Position numbers and translations under genes: made by a program. From Kalmusia sp. IMI 367209 (taxonomy: Eukaryota > Ascomycota > Dothideomycetes > Pleosporales > Didymosphaeriaceae), in contig JAPEUQ010000001.1 in the NCBI GenBank assembly GCA_027946365.1, positions 2,914,001 to 2,978,000 of the forward strand: a DNA stretch of 64,000 bases. The letters are read 5' to 3'. The notes under the pieces are model-generated. The model saw only the letters and a program-made list of their open reading frames with translations. It was not told the DNA's origin and searched no databases. Shown here piece by piece: positions 48,846-61,772 of this stretch (position 1 is the stretch's first letter; every line of letters begins with the position of its first letter).

Positions 48846-49755
48846 ATGGTTCGCAGGATTAGACCCCAGGCACAACTGAAGCCTGTTCCTCTTCCGATTT
48901 CTTCCTCTTCTCCTGCCTGGTACTTAGATGTGGAAGATGATCCCCCAAAGCCGCAATGCCAGTCATTCTCCGCTTGGCATGCAGACCGTCTTGAGTACGA
49001 CCCCAAGAAGTCGAAAAGCATGCCGAATATATCGTCTTGGGCGGCCGCAGACGACGATGAGGAAGACGCGGAGAGCGATGCAGATGCAGAGGCAAAATTA
49101 CAACGACTGATATTCAGCTTCACGACCGATTGGATAGGGCAGGGACAAACTGAGGAAGACACCTGTCGCCATAAGCCTTTTAAGCCGCTGGCCCGCAGGA
49201 AAAAGCCATGTAAGCATCGCGGTAGTTTGAGTCCGGAAAGCGTAGCCGACACTCCTGGACCCATCACACCCCGATCACTGTCAGTCGATGATGTTTTTAT
49301 TGCTGCATCCTTAAGAAAAAGGCCATGTTCAGGGTCCCCAGAAAACACACCTATGCCGAAACGACTACGCTCACTACATTGTGAGCACCTGGTCGAGTTA
49401 TCCTCTCCGACGCCTGGGCAGCGGGAGTCTTCGAAGTGCTCCACTCGCCCTAGACGTGTCGCTGTCTCCGAGATACCAGAGCCCAAGCCAGCTACTTCGA
49501 AAGAAATCATGCGCGAGCGTGATGCGAATGAAGAATCTTGCATTGCCATAACATCCACGTCTACGCACGATTCCGACAACGATCCCCTTATCAAATCGAA
49601 GCGAAAGCGCATGAGGCTGGTGTCACAACACGAAAGTACGTATTGGCACGCTGTTTGCACAAAATTGATGTAATTTTAACATGTATTCAGAAAGAAAAGG
49701 GTATCTGATACTGCCAATACATCATGCTCCGCAGGACTCGTCGTTATTCCGCTGA
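48846..49755 (+). CDS. Hypothetical low-complexity protein, 284 aa
   Basis: A two-exon model (48846-49635, 49691-49755) uses a GTACGT donor and TTCAG acceptor; without splicing the frame ends at 49673. The start is the first ATG (MVRRIRPQAQLKPVPLPISS). Visible parts are an acidic run AAADDDEEDAESDADAEAK near 67, WIGQGQTEEDTC near 96, and clusters of SP/TP sites (DTPGPITPRSLS, SPENTPMPKRLR). A basic KSKRKRMRL segment near 255 could act as a nuclear signal. I recognise no domain. A 308-codon frame on the opposite strand overlaps it but has poorer composition, so I prefer the plus strand. Confidence 0.45.
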
Positions 49756-49761
49756 TAGCCG

Positions 49762-51065
49762 TCACGACCGGCCTGCCGATGTCGCTAGCACCGCTCGCTT
49801 CAACTCGATGCCAGAGATGCCTTTCGAGCGCTCATCGCCGGATTTATAGTCGCTGTCGTCGAAATATCTGCCTTGGGCGCGGGCCGCGATGTGGAGGAAT
49901 AGCACGCGGCTGGGTGGTAACGATGCCACCATGATTGCGATGTGTAATTCGATGAGCGTCCAGACACTATCCTAGAGGAGGGCAAAGGTCGGGTCGACAA
50001 TCGAGCTTTTGGAGACTTTGACGAGGGCGATACGTACGACAGAGGATGCTGCAGCACTGTCGTTTGGTTAGTTTTGTCGGAAACGTAATGTTGTCGAAAT
50101 AAGGCGGATATAGAAATATTTACAGTCTCATCTAAGCACATAACTTACATGATACCGAGTTTGGTTTTCGCACGGAGATTCAATCTCGATGTGATCGGTA
50201 ACGGTGTGAGCGCGCACAGAAAGTCTGTGAAGTTAGTGATCGTGCTGAGTACGTAAATCTTGTCCATGAATTTCTTCAGGTCTGTAAACTTGCCTCCCGG
50301 CACAATTGGATCCCAATTGCCTTTCACCGGTGTGAATTGTAGCTAAATCACCACTCAAGAGGCGATAGTGGATGACACGTTGAGGACCAGGTTGCTTTGG
50401 AGGATCTATCTCAATCAGCGGGTCGTCTCGCGGACCGTCAGAAGGAAGATGAGCACAGACACCTTAACAAACATGAGCTCAAGCAGCAGGAAGAATTCGC
50501 CCACGACTAGCATCTTGACGGCGATGATGATGTCCTCAAGGTCGAGATAGTAGGCGTGGCGAGAGACACCGTGTATGGAGCCGACGATTGCGAAGGGAAA
50601 AGTGGTGATCGCGCAAGTCTGCATCCGTCAGCATATGCTACCACAGAATAGGAACGGGAGGAGACCAGCCATAGCAGCAATAATGAAGTAATCATCTAGC
50701 TTGAAGCTACCTCCCCTCCATCGATCCACCAGCCGAAACGCTACGACGAGCAGCGCAAGACGCGTGAGAATCGAATGCATTACGAACGGCAGCAACATCT
50801 CGTTCTCATCAGGGGACCAGGTTCCCAGGAAGAGTGAATGCAGACATCTCGAAATCGCAAGACTGCTATTGAAAGACGATGTGGGTACGCGCAGTAAACG
50901 CGAATCTGATGGGTCAGCTATTATACGTGTAAAGCGGAAAGTTGAAGCAAGACTGCCTTTTGCATGTCTTCTCGGTGGCGTGATGCATGGCGTTCTTACA
51001 CCCGCAGGCCTGTCCGCCAATCTGGCAGCTCTGGATGCACATTCAATATCTCTGCCCAAGCTCAA
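49762..51065 (-). pseudogene. Dead rhodopsin-like membrane protein gene
   Basis: Translated in one frame from about 50860 down to 50145, the minus strand reads as a rhodopsin/PTH11-type protein: WSPDENEMLLPFV, LVDRWRGGSFKLDDYFIIAA, IVGSIHGVSRHAYYLDLED, NLVLNVSSTIAS, KGNWDPIVPGGKFTDLKKFM. It is cut by five stops: TGA at 50630-50628, TGA at 50417-50415, TAG at 50408-50406, TGA at 50357-50355 and TAG at 50345-50343. After an intron beginning GTAAGT near 50150, a further exon (VWTLIELHIAIMV, ending at 49762) carries another TAG at 49974-49972. No frameshift is needed in the long exon. Each stop is one transition away from Trp, Gln or Arg codons. The 5' boundary is uncertain. Confidence 0.75.
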
Positions 51066-52140
51066 TATGCGTGTGATCGCCCTCCGGGCTCGGTCCTCAA
51101 AACAACAAGAAGAACGTTGTTAATGGGGGCCACACAGCCTTGCGTAAAGTGGTGCATTCCAGCCCATCTTGCTGGCATGAGGTAAATATAGATGTTCCTG
51201 GCAGAGTAAGCGATGGAGACGGTTGGACAAGGCTGAGGCTGAGGTTTGCGGAATCGTGGACGATGGGACGGGAGGACAAGGCAGCAAGGACTGTTCGAGC
51301 GGGTCTGGCAAGGTTAGATAGTCAGACTAGAGTGTAAACGTATAAGATGTGGGGACTGTATATCAGCTGTTTGCTTGCCAATTTGGGGGTAGCTGCGTGT
51401 GTATAGTAAGGGTTGAGGTGCGCCGCAACTTTACGGTACGTGATCTCGAGAGAATACATACATAGATAAATTGTGCGTGGAAGAAATTTTACATTTAGAT
51501 CGCCGTAACATTGTTGAAATCCCTTCTATCGCCATATGTGAATGCCCCTTCCTTGAGGAAGGTATTTGCTCATTTGCTTATTTGTGATCTCTCTGAGCTA
51601 GCTAGCATGCTGCAAGCCTTCCATGAACTGTGCTTGAATAGCTAGGAAGCACTCAATACACGTATTACAACCTTAGTGGCATTCGCCCTGTGATGGTATA
51701 TCTTGTGAGGGAGAAGAGGATTTTGAAAAAAGTTGAATTCTGTCTATCGTGAAAACTACTGTGGGTTGTTTTTGTCTACTCCGGCTCATTGTGCAGCCGA
51801 TTCCGAAAAGACCCACTTTGTCTTATTAATCTTACAGATCTGTGAAAGCACTACATCACGTGCCTCATACGCAGCAACCGTCACATATCTTTCTACTCCA
51901 GTGGTGAAGTCAGATGTTATCTACATTCCTGCGTCGCGACTCGTGAGAATAGTTCTCCCGAGTTTGATTTAGGCTTCGGTTCAGTCGTCACGATACCGAT
52001 ACAGGTTTTGGTGAAAGCGAAGGTGGTAAACTTAGGCACTTCCACTCAGAATCAAGTCTTGATAAATCGAGATGACTCAAGCATCGAATTGAAGAAAGTT
52101 TCATAACGCTTTCGCGATATGGATATAAATAGGAGCTGAA
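51066..52140. other. Intergenic region without supported gene (1.1 kb)
   Basis: Short frames only. The right side is the 3' flank of the large HET gene. AT content rises after about 51470. No element recognised. Confidence 0.5.
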
Positions 52141-55100
52141 CTACCTGATGCGAATATGTGTCCAATCTATGGATAATTCAATGAAAGTCCCTCTCTCTAA
52201 TAACATACCAACACCAACTCTCTCATAGACGTCTGTTACATCTTCTGAAACCTGTGTGACGAGTAGGACATAATGTAGCCAAGTTTCTTCTTCTGGGTTC
52301 GACTCTTTCCTCGATCCAATAATCACACACTCGATGGGGGCGGTGAATTTGCGGCTAGGTTCGTCCAGTATCATACGTATATCTTTGTCATCTTGACTTT
52401 TACCAATCTTTTTGATCCGCGTCAGGATATAGAGCGGCAGCTGTTCTTCCTTGCTCTCCTTGGGTGCATCAAGAACCGCACTTGTGAAAGGGGACATGAG
52501 GTCTGTGTTCCACAACACCTTATCAAAGGAAACGTCCATGTACTTGATACCACCTTCATATGTCATCCATGACCATGATGGAATACGGTCCCTACTAGAA
52601 GAAATGGCGATACGGGTGAGGCTATCTCCTGAGCGCTGCCATAGAAGGCATTGATGCAAATAACAGTCTAAGACTCCGTATTCGCCAACTGTCTGAAGAG
52701 TACGTATCAATCGTTGTTCGAGAGCCCTGATAGCAAAAGGTCTTTTAGTTCCATCAAAGCTGTACGAGAGCCACATATGAGAGTATCGCTCATAGAGGGT
52801 TTGAATGAGTTGAATCTTCGCTTCCTTATCGTACAATTCGATTGATTGGGGGAAATGCGCATCGCTAAGGAGGGATATCCTTCGACTGTAGGGCATGAGT
52901 TTCGTAAACGGACAATATTATCAGTCTATATGAGGAAGAAGAGGACGTGATGGAGGGTGATTCACGTACCGTTCTATCAAAGTCAATGTCTCGCATCGAA
53001 CGGCCACTCCACACTCCCAATATGTCTGTGTATCGGTAAAATATATGGTTCGGCATGACAGTGCTCGCTCTTGCAAGGTCCATCCCTCTTGGTTTAACTT
53101 GTCTTGCTCCACATCCCGGTCGAAATCGTCAATCGCATCGCACAAGAAGATTCTAGCTCGAGCATCTGTCATTATGGTCACACACACTCGGTTCTTCGAG
53201 TGAGGCTTAAGGAATGAATCCTCTATCCCACTCAAATACCCGGCCGCGATCCTAGCGTAAGCATTGCTAAAAATGTGCTCAATATGTTTTGATTCTCTCT
53301 CCCAGTCCTGTACATCATCTTGAATAATACACAGCATATCAATCCAGAGGTATCGAATCCCTAGACTCCGAGTCACGTGAACGGCATCTCGAAAAGTCTC
53401 TGGAAGCTCATCAATACGCGTGCCGTGTTGTCGGAGCCTGAAATTAGCAGTAGTCGTTATGAACCACATTCCTCCCCCCCAAATCTGTGACAGCACCAAA
53501 TACTTTTCTGCATTGGCGAAATCACTCGTGAGAACTAGTCGTACATATTCTGAAGATGCATTTTCTACATCTAGGAGTCGTGTGGGAAGAAACCCTGTTG
53601 GAGCACAGCAATCATGTGTCGTATCGCAGACACGGATCCACTCCTTTAACATCTTGATATGCGTTTCACTTCCAGCTGGAAGAAGTTTCGGAAAGGAAAG
53701 CTGAATATGAGATAACGGAGGATCGATACCTGTACAGATACCTTATTAGCCCCCTGAAGCTCATGTGGAAATCAATATAGTAACATATCTGTACATACCT
53801 GGCAAGGTGTATAAAGAAACAATCGGCTCTCCTTTGTAGAGTAAGGATGAACGGAACCTGGAAAATTGAATGGCGCGCTCATCCTCGCTGACGCGACTGG
53901 AAATCATACGCCATAGGAGCTGGCACAAGTCGCAGTGCACTGACTTCTCCTGCAAGCCTTTCTGTGTGTCCGAGAAACTAGCATTCGGAATCCAAAGCTG
54001 CAAACCACTGCAGCGCTCACATAACTTGCTTGAAGTATTTTCTGGGGTATGGTCGTCTAGTGAATAGGGAGAATCAAAGACTGCACGCGCAACTTCAGTG
54101 TCTGGATAAAACTCCCAATCTTTATCCTGCTACACCCGTTAGCATTCTAGATGAGGATCGTGAATCAATCTATAACCTTACCTCGTGATTTTCCATATCA
54201 CGATAGATCTTTTCAATTGCATCAACCAGCTCTGAAGAGGTCGCTCGGCCTCGCGAACCTGAGCCATCGCCTCCAATTTCTACAACTAGGAGGCTATCGA
54301 CTATAAGTTCAAGCAGATCTCGAAGCGCCGTGTTCGGGGAACACCGCTTGTCATGTTTTATGCGGTCAATGTATCTCTGGACTCGGTTGCTGAGTTGGGC
54401 GGTCATTTTTGGACTATCTCGAAGCCTCTTTAGATCGTAGAATCCCAGAACGAGGTTCCAGTCGTCTTCATTCCTGAAATTCCGTAGTTCCTTGGCTCCA
54501 TATAAAAGCCAGACGATAAATTCTAGGTAGATGCAACCGAGAGACCATACATCATACAGACGTGACCTAGGTGCATTGAGATTGAATCCTGCTTCTGGAG
54601 GCTGGTACATAGTCGCTCTACTCTTGTAATACGTTTCCTCCATATGTATCTCTGTTCGCATTTCGTGCATGTCTGTGATGCGTACGTCTGAAATCACTAG
54701 ATTATACAATCCTTCTCGCCCAGTACCGAAGCCAAGGGCATCAACGAAACAGAGAATGTTCTCTGGTTTGAGATTACCATGACGGATGTTTGACTGATGT
54801 AGCTTTGCTATGGCTCCAGAGAGACCACAAAGTTGTGCGAAAAACCATTTGAGATGTAGCGGATCTAATGTGGGAGGGTCCGTTCTCCATAGATCCTGAA
54901 GATTGTTTCGCGCCCAAGGGAAGATTGTATAAGTATCCTTTCCCTTTGTGTAATGTGCAATAGCCTTGATTAGGTGGTCGTGGTCTAGTTTTCGTAAAAG
55001 TTCCAGCATATTGATTTCGGCTCGAACAATGTCTGCATATTCCTCAGCACTCCAATACCCCCTTTTCAAATATTTGACAGCAACTGATGGATGTTCCTCG

Positions 55101-57822
55101 GGATTATCAGGCGTGGCCTACCAAAATATTAGTATAACTAATTCCGTGATGGAGGGGAGACATATGAGAGATAAGTAAACCCAACTCTTACCACTAATTT
55201 ACCTACTCGAAGGTGACTTCTGTGAATGCAGCGTTCTTGAATTACATTGAAGGGACTCTCTATCTCCATCCTTGGGTCACTGACGAACGGTAGGCGACAC
55301 CGTTCGTCGAATCTGTATACAGCTCGATTCTCGCGAAATACTGGGCTCATAAACAGCCACTGGTATTCGCAAATGATTTTCATCATCCTTTCTGTCCAAG
55401 GTTCGCTATTGAAGGGTTGCTGGGTGATATGCTCTACAGCACCCTGGGTAAGGGTGTACACGTCTACGGGTGAATCATCGTTCTCGGTGATCGAGACATG
55501 AATAGGGAGCCGATAGTCTCCAAACTGGTGCTGATAGAATTGATCGATCAATTCATCGCTGTCGGTCCAGACAAGTGTTGCGAATAATCTTGGTGCTGAA
55601 CTGCAAACGAATTCCACGAGCTCCGACACCTTGCTCTCTAAATGTTGGTGCCTCTCCAGAGCCTCTGTAACAGACTGCTCTGAGATTACTTCCCTCAAAG
55701 AGGAATCCGGAAGGAATCGTAGGGCTATGTTATTGGGATGAACCATTTCCGCCTCGATCATGTGACGAAGCCCCTTTGGCTTCCTAGGTTTCGGTGGTGG
55801 AGTTGAGGGTTCTGACGACGTACGCAAATGACTCTGTAAAGACGCGCGCCAATAGAGTTGGAGCACTTCGTCATCTTCCATGCTATATTCCATGTACTCC
55901 TGAAAATCACTTTTGTATTGGAGGTAGGTTTCCCAATGGTTCTCGCCAGTCTCGGTAACGTCGTAAAAATTATCAAGTTTCCAATCTTCAAAGTCAATGT
56001 CCAGTCCGGCTACTTCGTCTGAAGTATTGTCAAGAAGCTCTATTCCACTTGGCGGCTGAGGCACTGATCCATCCTTCATGAGTCGCCTAAAAGAATCATT
56101 CATTCTCACCGAATTCTCTTCTGTATCGAGAGGTGCGGAAGTGCCATCGAGACAGGGCAGGGACACTAGAGAGAGAGATTTGATATGCTTGGCAATATGA
56201 TTAATCAAATACTCGTGCATATCTTTCGAGTTTCCTTTTCCCTTTTCTACTAGCGACCGGATCTTTTCGGGGATCTGCTCACAGAGCGGACAAACATATG
56301 GCTCTCTCAGGGCAATCTGTTGTTTCCTAATCGATAGAGCCTCAAGTTGGGTCTCGCTCGGCGTAGGCAACTTTCGCTTGGGGTGCGAACTTGGATTTTT
56401 CATATGCTCGCTCCATTGCAACCTTGTCTCAAATTGTTCGGGAGGCCCATGGTCGATATCACAATACCAAGTGATATTGTGAACCTTTTGAGTCCAATTC
56501 CGTGCATGAACATTCTCCATGTGGGACCTCCATACTGCTCGCTCTGGGAAAAATACCAAAGCTTCGGCGCATTCTGGAAACAAGCAGACATAAGGCTCGA
56601 GATCTTCGTCTACGTGACGCTCCCAATATTTATTTCCTTCTCGTATTAACTCCCCAACGTCTCGAGACGCTAGACAGTACGGGCACTGAAAAGTCTTTTC
56701 CCCGGGTTTTGTTTTCGGCGGCAGCGGATAATCAGTTGAGTCCATTGGAGATGCAGAAGCTGTGCTAATGACTGACGATAAAACCGGTCTAGCCTGCTGA
56801 GAGGCCTTGGGGAGGCGAAGATTTCGAAGAACAGCAGCCTGGGGATCTGGTCTAGAAGCCTTGGTGATGCCACTTGATGCAACATTATGACGTTGGACAA
56901 TTCTGCTATTAGCTTTGGGAGCTGCCATAGGTGACGTGTTAGGCAGACGAATTTGGCCTTTCTCCGTGGAAGTTGTCGACTGGACGTCATAACTAGCCTT
57001 GAGTCTCAGAGCGTGGCGATGTTTGTCGAATAGCAATCTACGTCGTATTGCGATAGAGTCCCCCAATTGTTTACACAATTCTTTGCGTGCGCTTGGGAAT
57101 CTAAAACGAACTAGAGACGCGGCGTCCCGACGGAAGGTCAAATCCTCATCGGTGAAGAATGTTGCGACGTTGTAGGCGAGTCGCTTGGCGGACGCTTTCC
57201 TGATCGCCGTGGCTATGAAATGCAACCGGTCTAACGCGGAGTCAATTGCTCGTGAGGCATTGTCCCATCTGGAAGTAATTGCTTGGGATACATCTACATC
57301 TAAAGCCACTGAATCCGGGAGATTAATCGGTTGTTCAATAGCCTGGCTGGTAACTGTGTAATTGTTTCATCAGCTGGCTGCATTAGAAGCGTTGGCATCG
57401 TGAATATCGCCTAAAATATCACTAGTAAAATTACTAGCTAATAATTGGAGCAGTAAAATCGTAAAAAAATGGCTCAAGGATGTTGGCAGTGATTGAACGA
57501 AAGTTTTGGACTCACGGCGGCGGAGACCCCTTAGAATCATCTCCAGCAACTCAATCACCATCGCGGATATATCTCCTAAATCCCTCAACCTCGTGTCCAG
57601 TGAGGAATCGGTCAAAGATAGCGCTCCAGTATAATCTATCCAGAATGAGAAGCTGTTACGGAGCCCCAAAAAGTCTCGTGAAGAATGTCCCTTGCTCTTG
57701 TCGCCACCTAGGGTATCCCCTGGAACAAATGGACGCGTGAGAAGCCAGTCGTCATGTTTCGCAATTATGTCTTCAAAGAGCCCGAGACACTTGTGGGTGA
57801 GATCGAATATTGTAGTGTTCAT
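52141..57822 (-). CDS. C2H2 zinc-finger / pseudokinase / HET-domain protein, 1776 aa
   Basis: Six exons (57822-57423, 57353-55192, 55117-54182, 54126-53799, 53729-52970, 52885-52141) splice in phase with good branch and acceptor sites. Residues 1 to about 340 are a helical N-terminal region (MNTTIFDLTHKCLGLFEDII, AIDSALDRLHFIATAIRKAS). Residues about 357-490 hold Cys/His pairs of fungal C2H2-type fingers (FQCPYC, YVCLFPEC with HMENVH, WYCDIDH, YVCPLC). A kinase-like domain spans about 850-1150: VAVKYLK with the beta-3 Lys near 869, HGNLKPEN where HRDLKPEN is usual, SDVR where DFG is usual, and MYQPPEAG, so it is probably catalytically weak or dead. A Cys pair LCERC precedes the HET domain at about 1350-1445 (YLVLSQIWGG, LPETFRDAV, YLWIDMLCIIQDD, AYARIAAGYLSG). 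HET domains trigger heterokaryon-incompatibility cell death. It is divergent from the protease gene at 58703. Confidence 0.85.
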
Positions 57823-58702
57823 GTTCGACTACTTTCAGTTGCAGGATCGATGTTGTTTACTGGATGCTGTGAATATTGCACCAATCATGCTCTACGAGTT
57901 AATTTTGTTATTACCTACTTTTAGCGATTCCTCTTTGGAGCTGCTGTATATGGTGGATAAGATCCTTTACTATTTTAATGATTAGTCCATAGCGTTTACG
58001 AAGTGACAAGACATACCCAATACGGAAACAGCGCTTAGAGGCTATATGCTAGACGGTACTGTTTCAGCCCTAGGTTCATAGTATACATATCAGAAATTAC
58101 ATAATGGATTCCTTCATAGCATCTTACAAGATCGTGACAGCCTATAGTGTTTGATCAAGTTTCAGCTGCCCGTATCAACGATTTTACACCGGGAAAAGGA
58201 AAGTATTCACCAGAGGCTCGGAGGGACGAGAGAACCACCACCACATTTAGGTCAAGCTGTCTGTACTCGTTTGGCCGCAGAATTTGGACACGAAGGCACA
58301 ATAGGTATTCCTAGTGACACTTATAGGATTTTTTAGATAACCTGGGAGTTTTGCAGGATGTAATGATACTGAACTGTCTGGGAAGAAAGTGAGAATTTGC
58401 CTAGCAATGTGGGAGATACGGGAAGCTCAGCTCACGTCGTGTCAGCCGAGAGAGGAAGGTGGGGTAATACGGTACTATATTCAGCCACACCTTTTCATCG
58501 CTCCTTTGACGTTCAGCTGAATTGCTTCATCACGCGCGACAATCTGATGCTCTGGTACCTGCTATTCGTAAATATGGGTGTACCGATATCTCATTAACTT
58601 TGGCAGCTTTGTGCCGCGTAGAGGGCGTCCTGGGGCTCGACAAGCGATCGATAGTGTGCCACGACGAGGGACAACATTCACTCGCTAAATCGGTGATGCG
58701 CA
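57823..58702. promoter_or_regulatory. Divergent promoter region, HET gene / S8 protease gene
   Basis: This 880-bp gap separates the starts of the two divergent genes, so it must contain both promoters. Overlapping frames of up to 111 codons have no motif. AT-rich sequence fills 57850-58150. No specific regulatory element was identified. Confidence 0.5.
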
Positions 58703-61700
58703 ATGTCGCAGCTGGAAATTGTTCGGGCGCAATGGGACTTCCTTCGCATTCTGCAGCCGCTTTTTCACGTCGCGAAGAGCCTTCCGACCGTAGAGGAAGT
58801 AGATCAAGGTGACCACTACGGCCTGACCGATGCGCCTTCGTCATCAGGCACCGAGAACTCGACAAGCAGAGATGCGATAGAATACCCAGCGGCCGACGAT
58901 ATTGACATTTTGAAAGATGAAATCACCATCCTCCGAAACGATCTCAAGTTGAACATTATCAAACAGCAGCAGGTAGATTTGGATCGTATGGCTGCCGAAG
59001 GGGCCTTGGATTTGGAAGACCTGCAGAATGAGTTGATATTATTACTGGATGAACTAGAGAGATTAGTTGACCCAACGGTCAATGACATTGTTGATAGTGG
59101 AGTACGTGATAACCTAATTTAAGAGTCTTTTGGAGCCAACTGGGAACAGTTCAATTAGGAAGGCTACCACTGAACAAACGCTGCTAACACCACAATTAGG
59201 CGACAACAATTATTCAGCTTTTTTTGAAATACACAAAGCTGGCTGCCTTGCGGAATCTGCTCCAAAAGCAAGATAGCCCTGAAACCCGGAGTATTGCTGA
59301 GTCTGGAATCAATCAATCTAGTCTTGGAAGTTTATCCGAAAATAATAATACCTCAGACTTCCTACCTTTACTGGAGGCAGATATCATCTCTTCTGATACG
59401 AAGTCCAGCTGGGGTGAACAATATTCTCAAGCATCGGTAGCTCTAGCCGCTGCCTACATCCGGTTCCCTCAAGAAGCGAGCAGGATTGTATCCTGTCGGA
59501 GAACGGTCAGCCAATTTGGCATGGTCCTTGACAAGCTCCTTGGAGATCCAGTGGGCTCGACGACATCGGAAACGCAAATATCAGAATATACACCTCAGGA
59601 TGTTGCCGCCATAAAATATGCATATGATTTCGCTTCAACATGCACTTCACTCTTTGAACAATTGGCCAAAATTCACCATTGCGGAACAGTGCACCAAGCG
59701 AAGCTTCATATGTCGGGATTCAGGAGAGATCAGCTGAGGCTAAATATTGGTACCTGTCTTGAGAGTGGCTGGATCTCCGCTCTGTTTACACGGTGATTAT
59801 CCAACCAGACGCATTATCTAGGTCACGATAGCCTGACAACCCTGCAGTTCGGTCGTAGAAGAATTTGCTCCCATATTGAGATTCGAAGACATTTGCTCAC
59901 GAGACTCGCCTCTTCTTAAAGAAAGCCAGCTGGTGCAGGTTGCCTTCAACTCGGATAGTATGTGGGAGCGTCTCTCAGAGGAAGTTGCGGAGTCTGAGTC
60001 TATACCATATTTTCCTGCGGACGGATCCAAAGCGTTGAATGAATTTCTCACTCCTCAAAACTCTCTGCAACTCAAATATCGAAAATTGGTGGGCGTTTTG
60101 CTTGCCTCGTCTCTCTTCCAGCTAAGCGATAGCCCGTGGATTGAACAGCACCTAGGGCATGATACCATCTTTATCCCTCTACCGAATAAACAAGAGATCC
60201 ACCTTTGGTGCCCTCAGATTGTCTGCTCCCTAACTCCGAGACAAATCATCAAACTTCAAAGTGAAGACATTGCCGCCTTTGGGGTTCTCGTTTTGGAATT
60301 AGAAGCAGACCGCATGGCGTCTTGGACGGAGGAAGATTACGACTGGATATCAGGGGAGAAGTCGAACCATGTAAGACTAGTTCGGATCTTGAGACAGTGG
60401 GAGGACGAGGTTAGCGATGATTATCGTGATGTTGCGAAAGCATGCCTTCAGTTCGACAATCTTGTTCAGAGCCTTGTACATCCGGACATTATTCCGGATC
60501 AGAAAGGTATCGCTATCGTCTACAAACACATTCTCGAGCCTTTGTTTCACCACCTGCTGAAAAGTTTTGGAAAGCTCACACCGTTGTTCGACGGCATGTT
60601 CGGCCCTTGGCGTAGTCTGACAGCAGCCATGAATGTCTCTACCTCGAACACTGCCAAAAGAATTCTATTTGATGACGACGACTCTTTGGCGAGTCCCGGT
60701 GATCGGTAAGTCAGCAGCTCGATATCAATAAAGCTTGATCGCAGTTCTAATTGTATTCCTCGCCTTAAGAACAACGGCAAAGAAATTCCTTGATGATCTG
60801 AAACCTTTCTTCGACGGAATACTAAATCTGCGTAAGAGAATTGATTTGACGAATCCATCCGGACATGAGAGAATTCGGATCGCTGTCCTTGATTCTGGAC
60901 TGGATGATAGTACAGACCCAATTATTCGGTCTGCTATTCGATCTGGGCAGATAAATACCCGCAAGAGTAAAAGTTTTGTTGGCCAACCCCATGAATGGCA
61001 AGATTTGTATGGACATGGAACTCACGTTACCCGACTTCTTATCAAGACGGCCCCAGCTGCGGAAATCTATGTGGGCAAAATCTGCGTTGGGAAGGCGATT
61101 AATGATGAATTCATGCCGGGAATAGCAGCGGTGAGTTCCCTGTATCATGAATCTGACAGTGTTCCACATATCTTATTATATTTGAATGAGCAGGCTATTC
61201 AGTGGGCCACCGAAGAATGCAAAGCCCATATCATTTCGATGTCTTTCGGTTTTGACGAGAAAAACTCTTCTATCGAAGAGGCGATAGATAAGGCCCTTGC
61301 AGATGGAAGACTCATTTTCGCTGCAGCTTCTAATAACGGTGGCCTATCTGGTCGATCGAGGCCTGCACGTAGAGATGATGTAATCTGCGTGCATGCTACA
61401 GACGGCAAGGGCAACCCTAGTGGTATGAATCCTACTTATCTTAAGAAGAAAGATAATTTCGCTACGCTCGGGATTGCGGTACCATCCCGTTGGAAGCGGG
61501 ACGATGTTTGGAAGTCGGGAACCTCCTTTGTAACACCCATTGCGGCGGGATTCGCTGCTGATGTTCTAGAATTCGCAAACTACAGATGCACCAGACTCGA
61601 TGAGAGCGAGCGCATGCTCCTACGTAAAAAGACAGGAATGGATGCTATTTTCGGAGAAATGGCGGAGGAAAGACAAAAGTATGATTTTCTTTACCCCGGA

Positions 61701-61772
61701 CATCTTTGGAAAGAGTTACGAACCGAGAGCGACGTGGCCAAAGTCATTGAAGATGTTATTAAAGAACTGTGA
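58703..61772 (+). CDS. DUF7580-like / subtilisin-like (S8) serine protease
   Basis: Five exons (58703-59101, 59200-59792, 59848-60705, 60770-61130, 61194-61772) give 929 residues. Introns have classic donors (GTACGT, GTGATT, GTAAGT, GTGAGT). The N-terminal two thirds is helical (LQNELILLLDELERLVD, QYSQASVALAAAYIRFPQ) and passes into a region like the fungal DUF7580 domain (KYRKLVGVLLASSLFQLSDS, AAFGVLVLELEADRM). The S8 domain spans about 640-900 with catalytic Asp near 658 (IAVLDSGLD), His near 699 (YGHGTHV) and Ser near 848 (SGTSFVTP), plus ISMSFG and the oxyanion Asn in AASNNGG. There is no signal peptide, so it acts inside the cell. Such fused S8 proteases occur in fungal cell-death and NLR-like systems. 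The gasdermin-like gene begins 515 bp downstream on the same strand, so that protein is its probable substrate (inference). Confidence 0.9.

Noticed and set aside
48734..49660. 308-codon minus-strand frame antisense to the hypothetical gene at 48846
   Set aside because: Its composition is Ser/Cys-rich and haphazard, while the plus strand gives acidic and basic clusters, SP/TP sites and a plausible intron.
57370..57822. Separate small gene next to the zinc-finger gene
   Set aside because: A GTGATA donor at 57422 and TTACACAG acceptor at 57354 join it in phase to the next exon, so I treat it as exon 1 of the HET protein.
58530..58865. 111-codon minus-strand frame at the 5' end of the S8 gene
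   Set aside because: Antisense to the protease exon 1 and without motif content.
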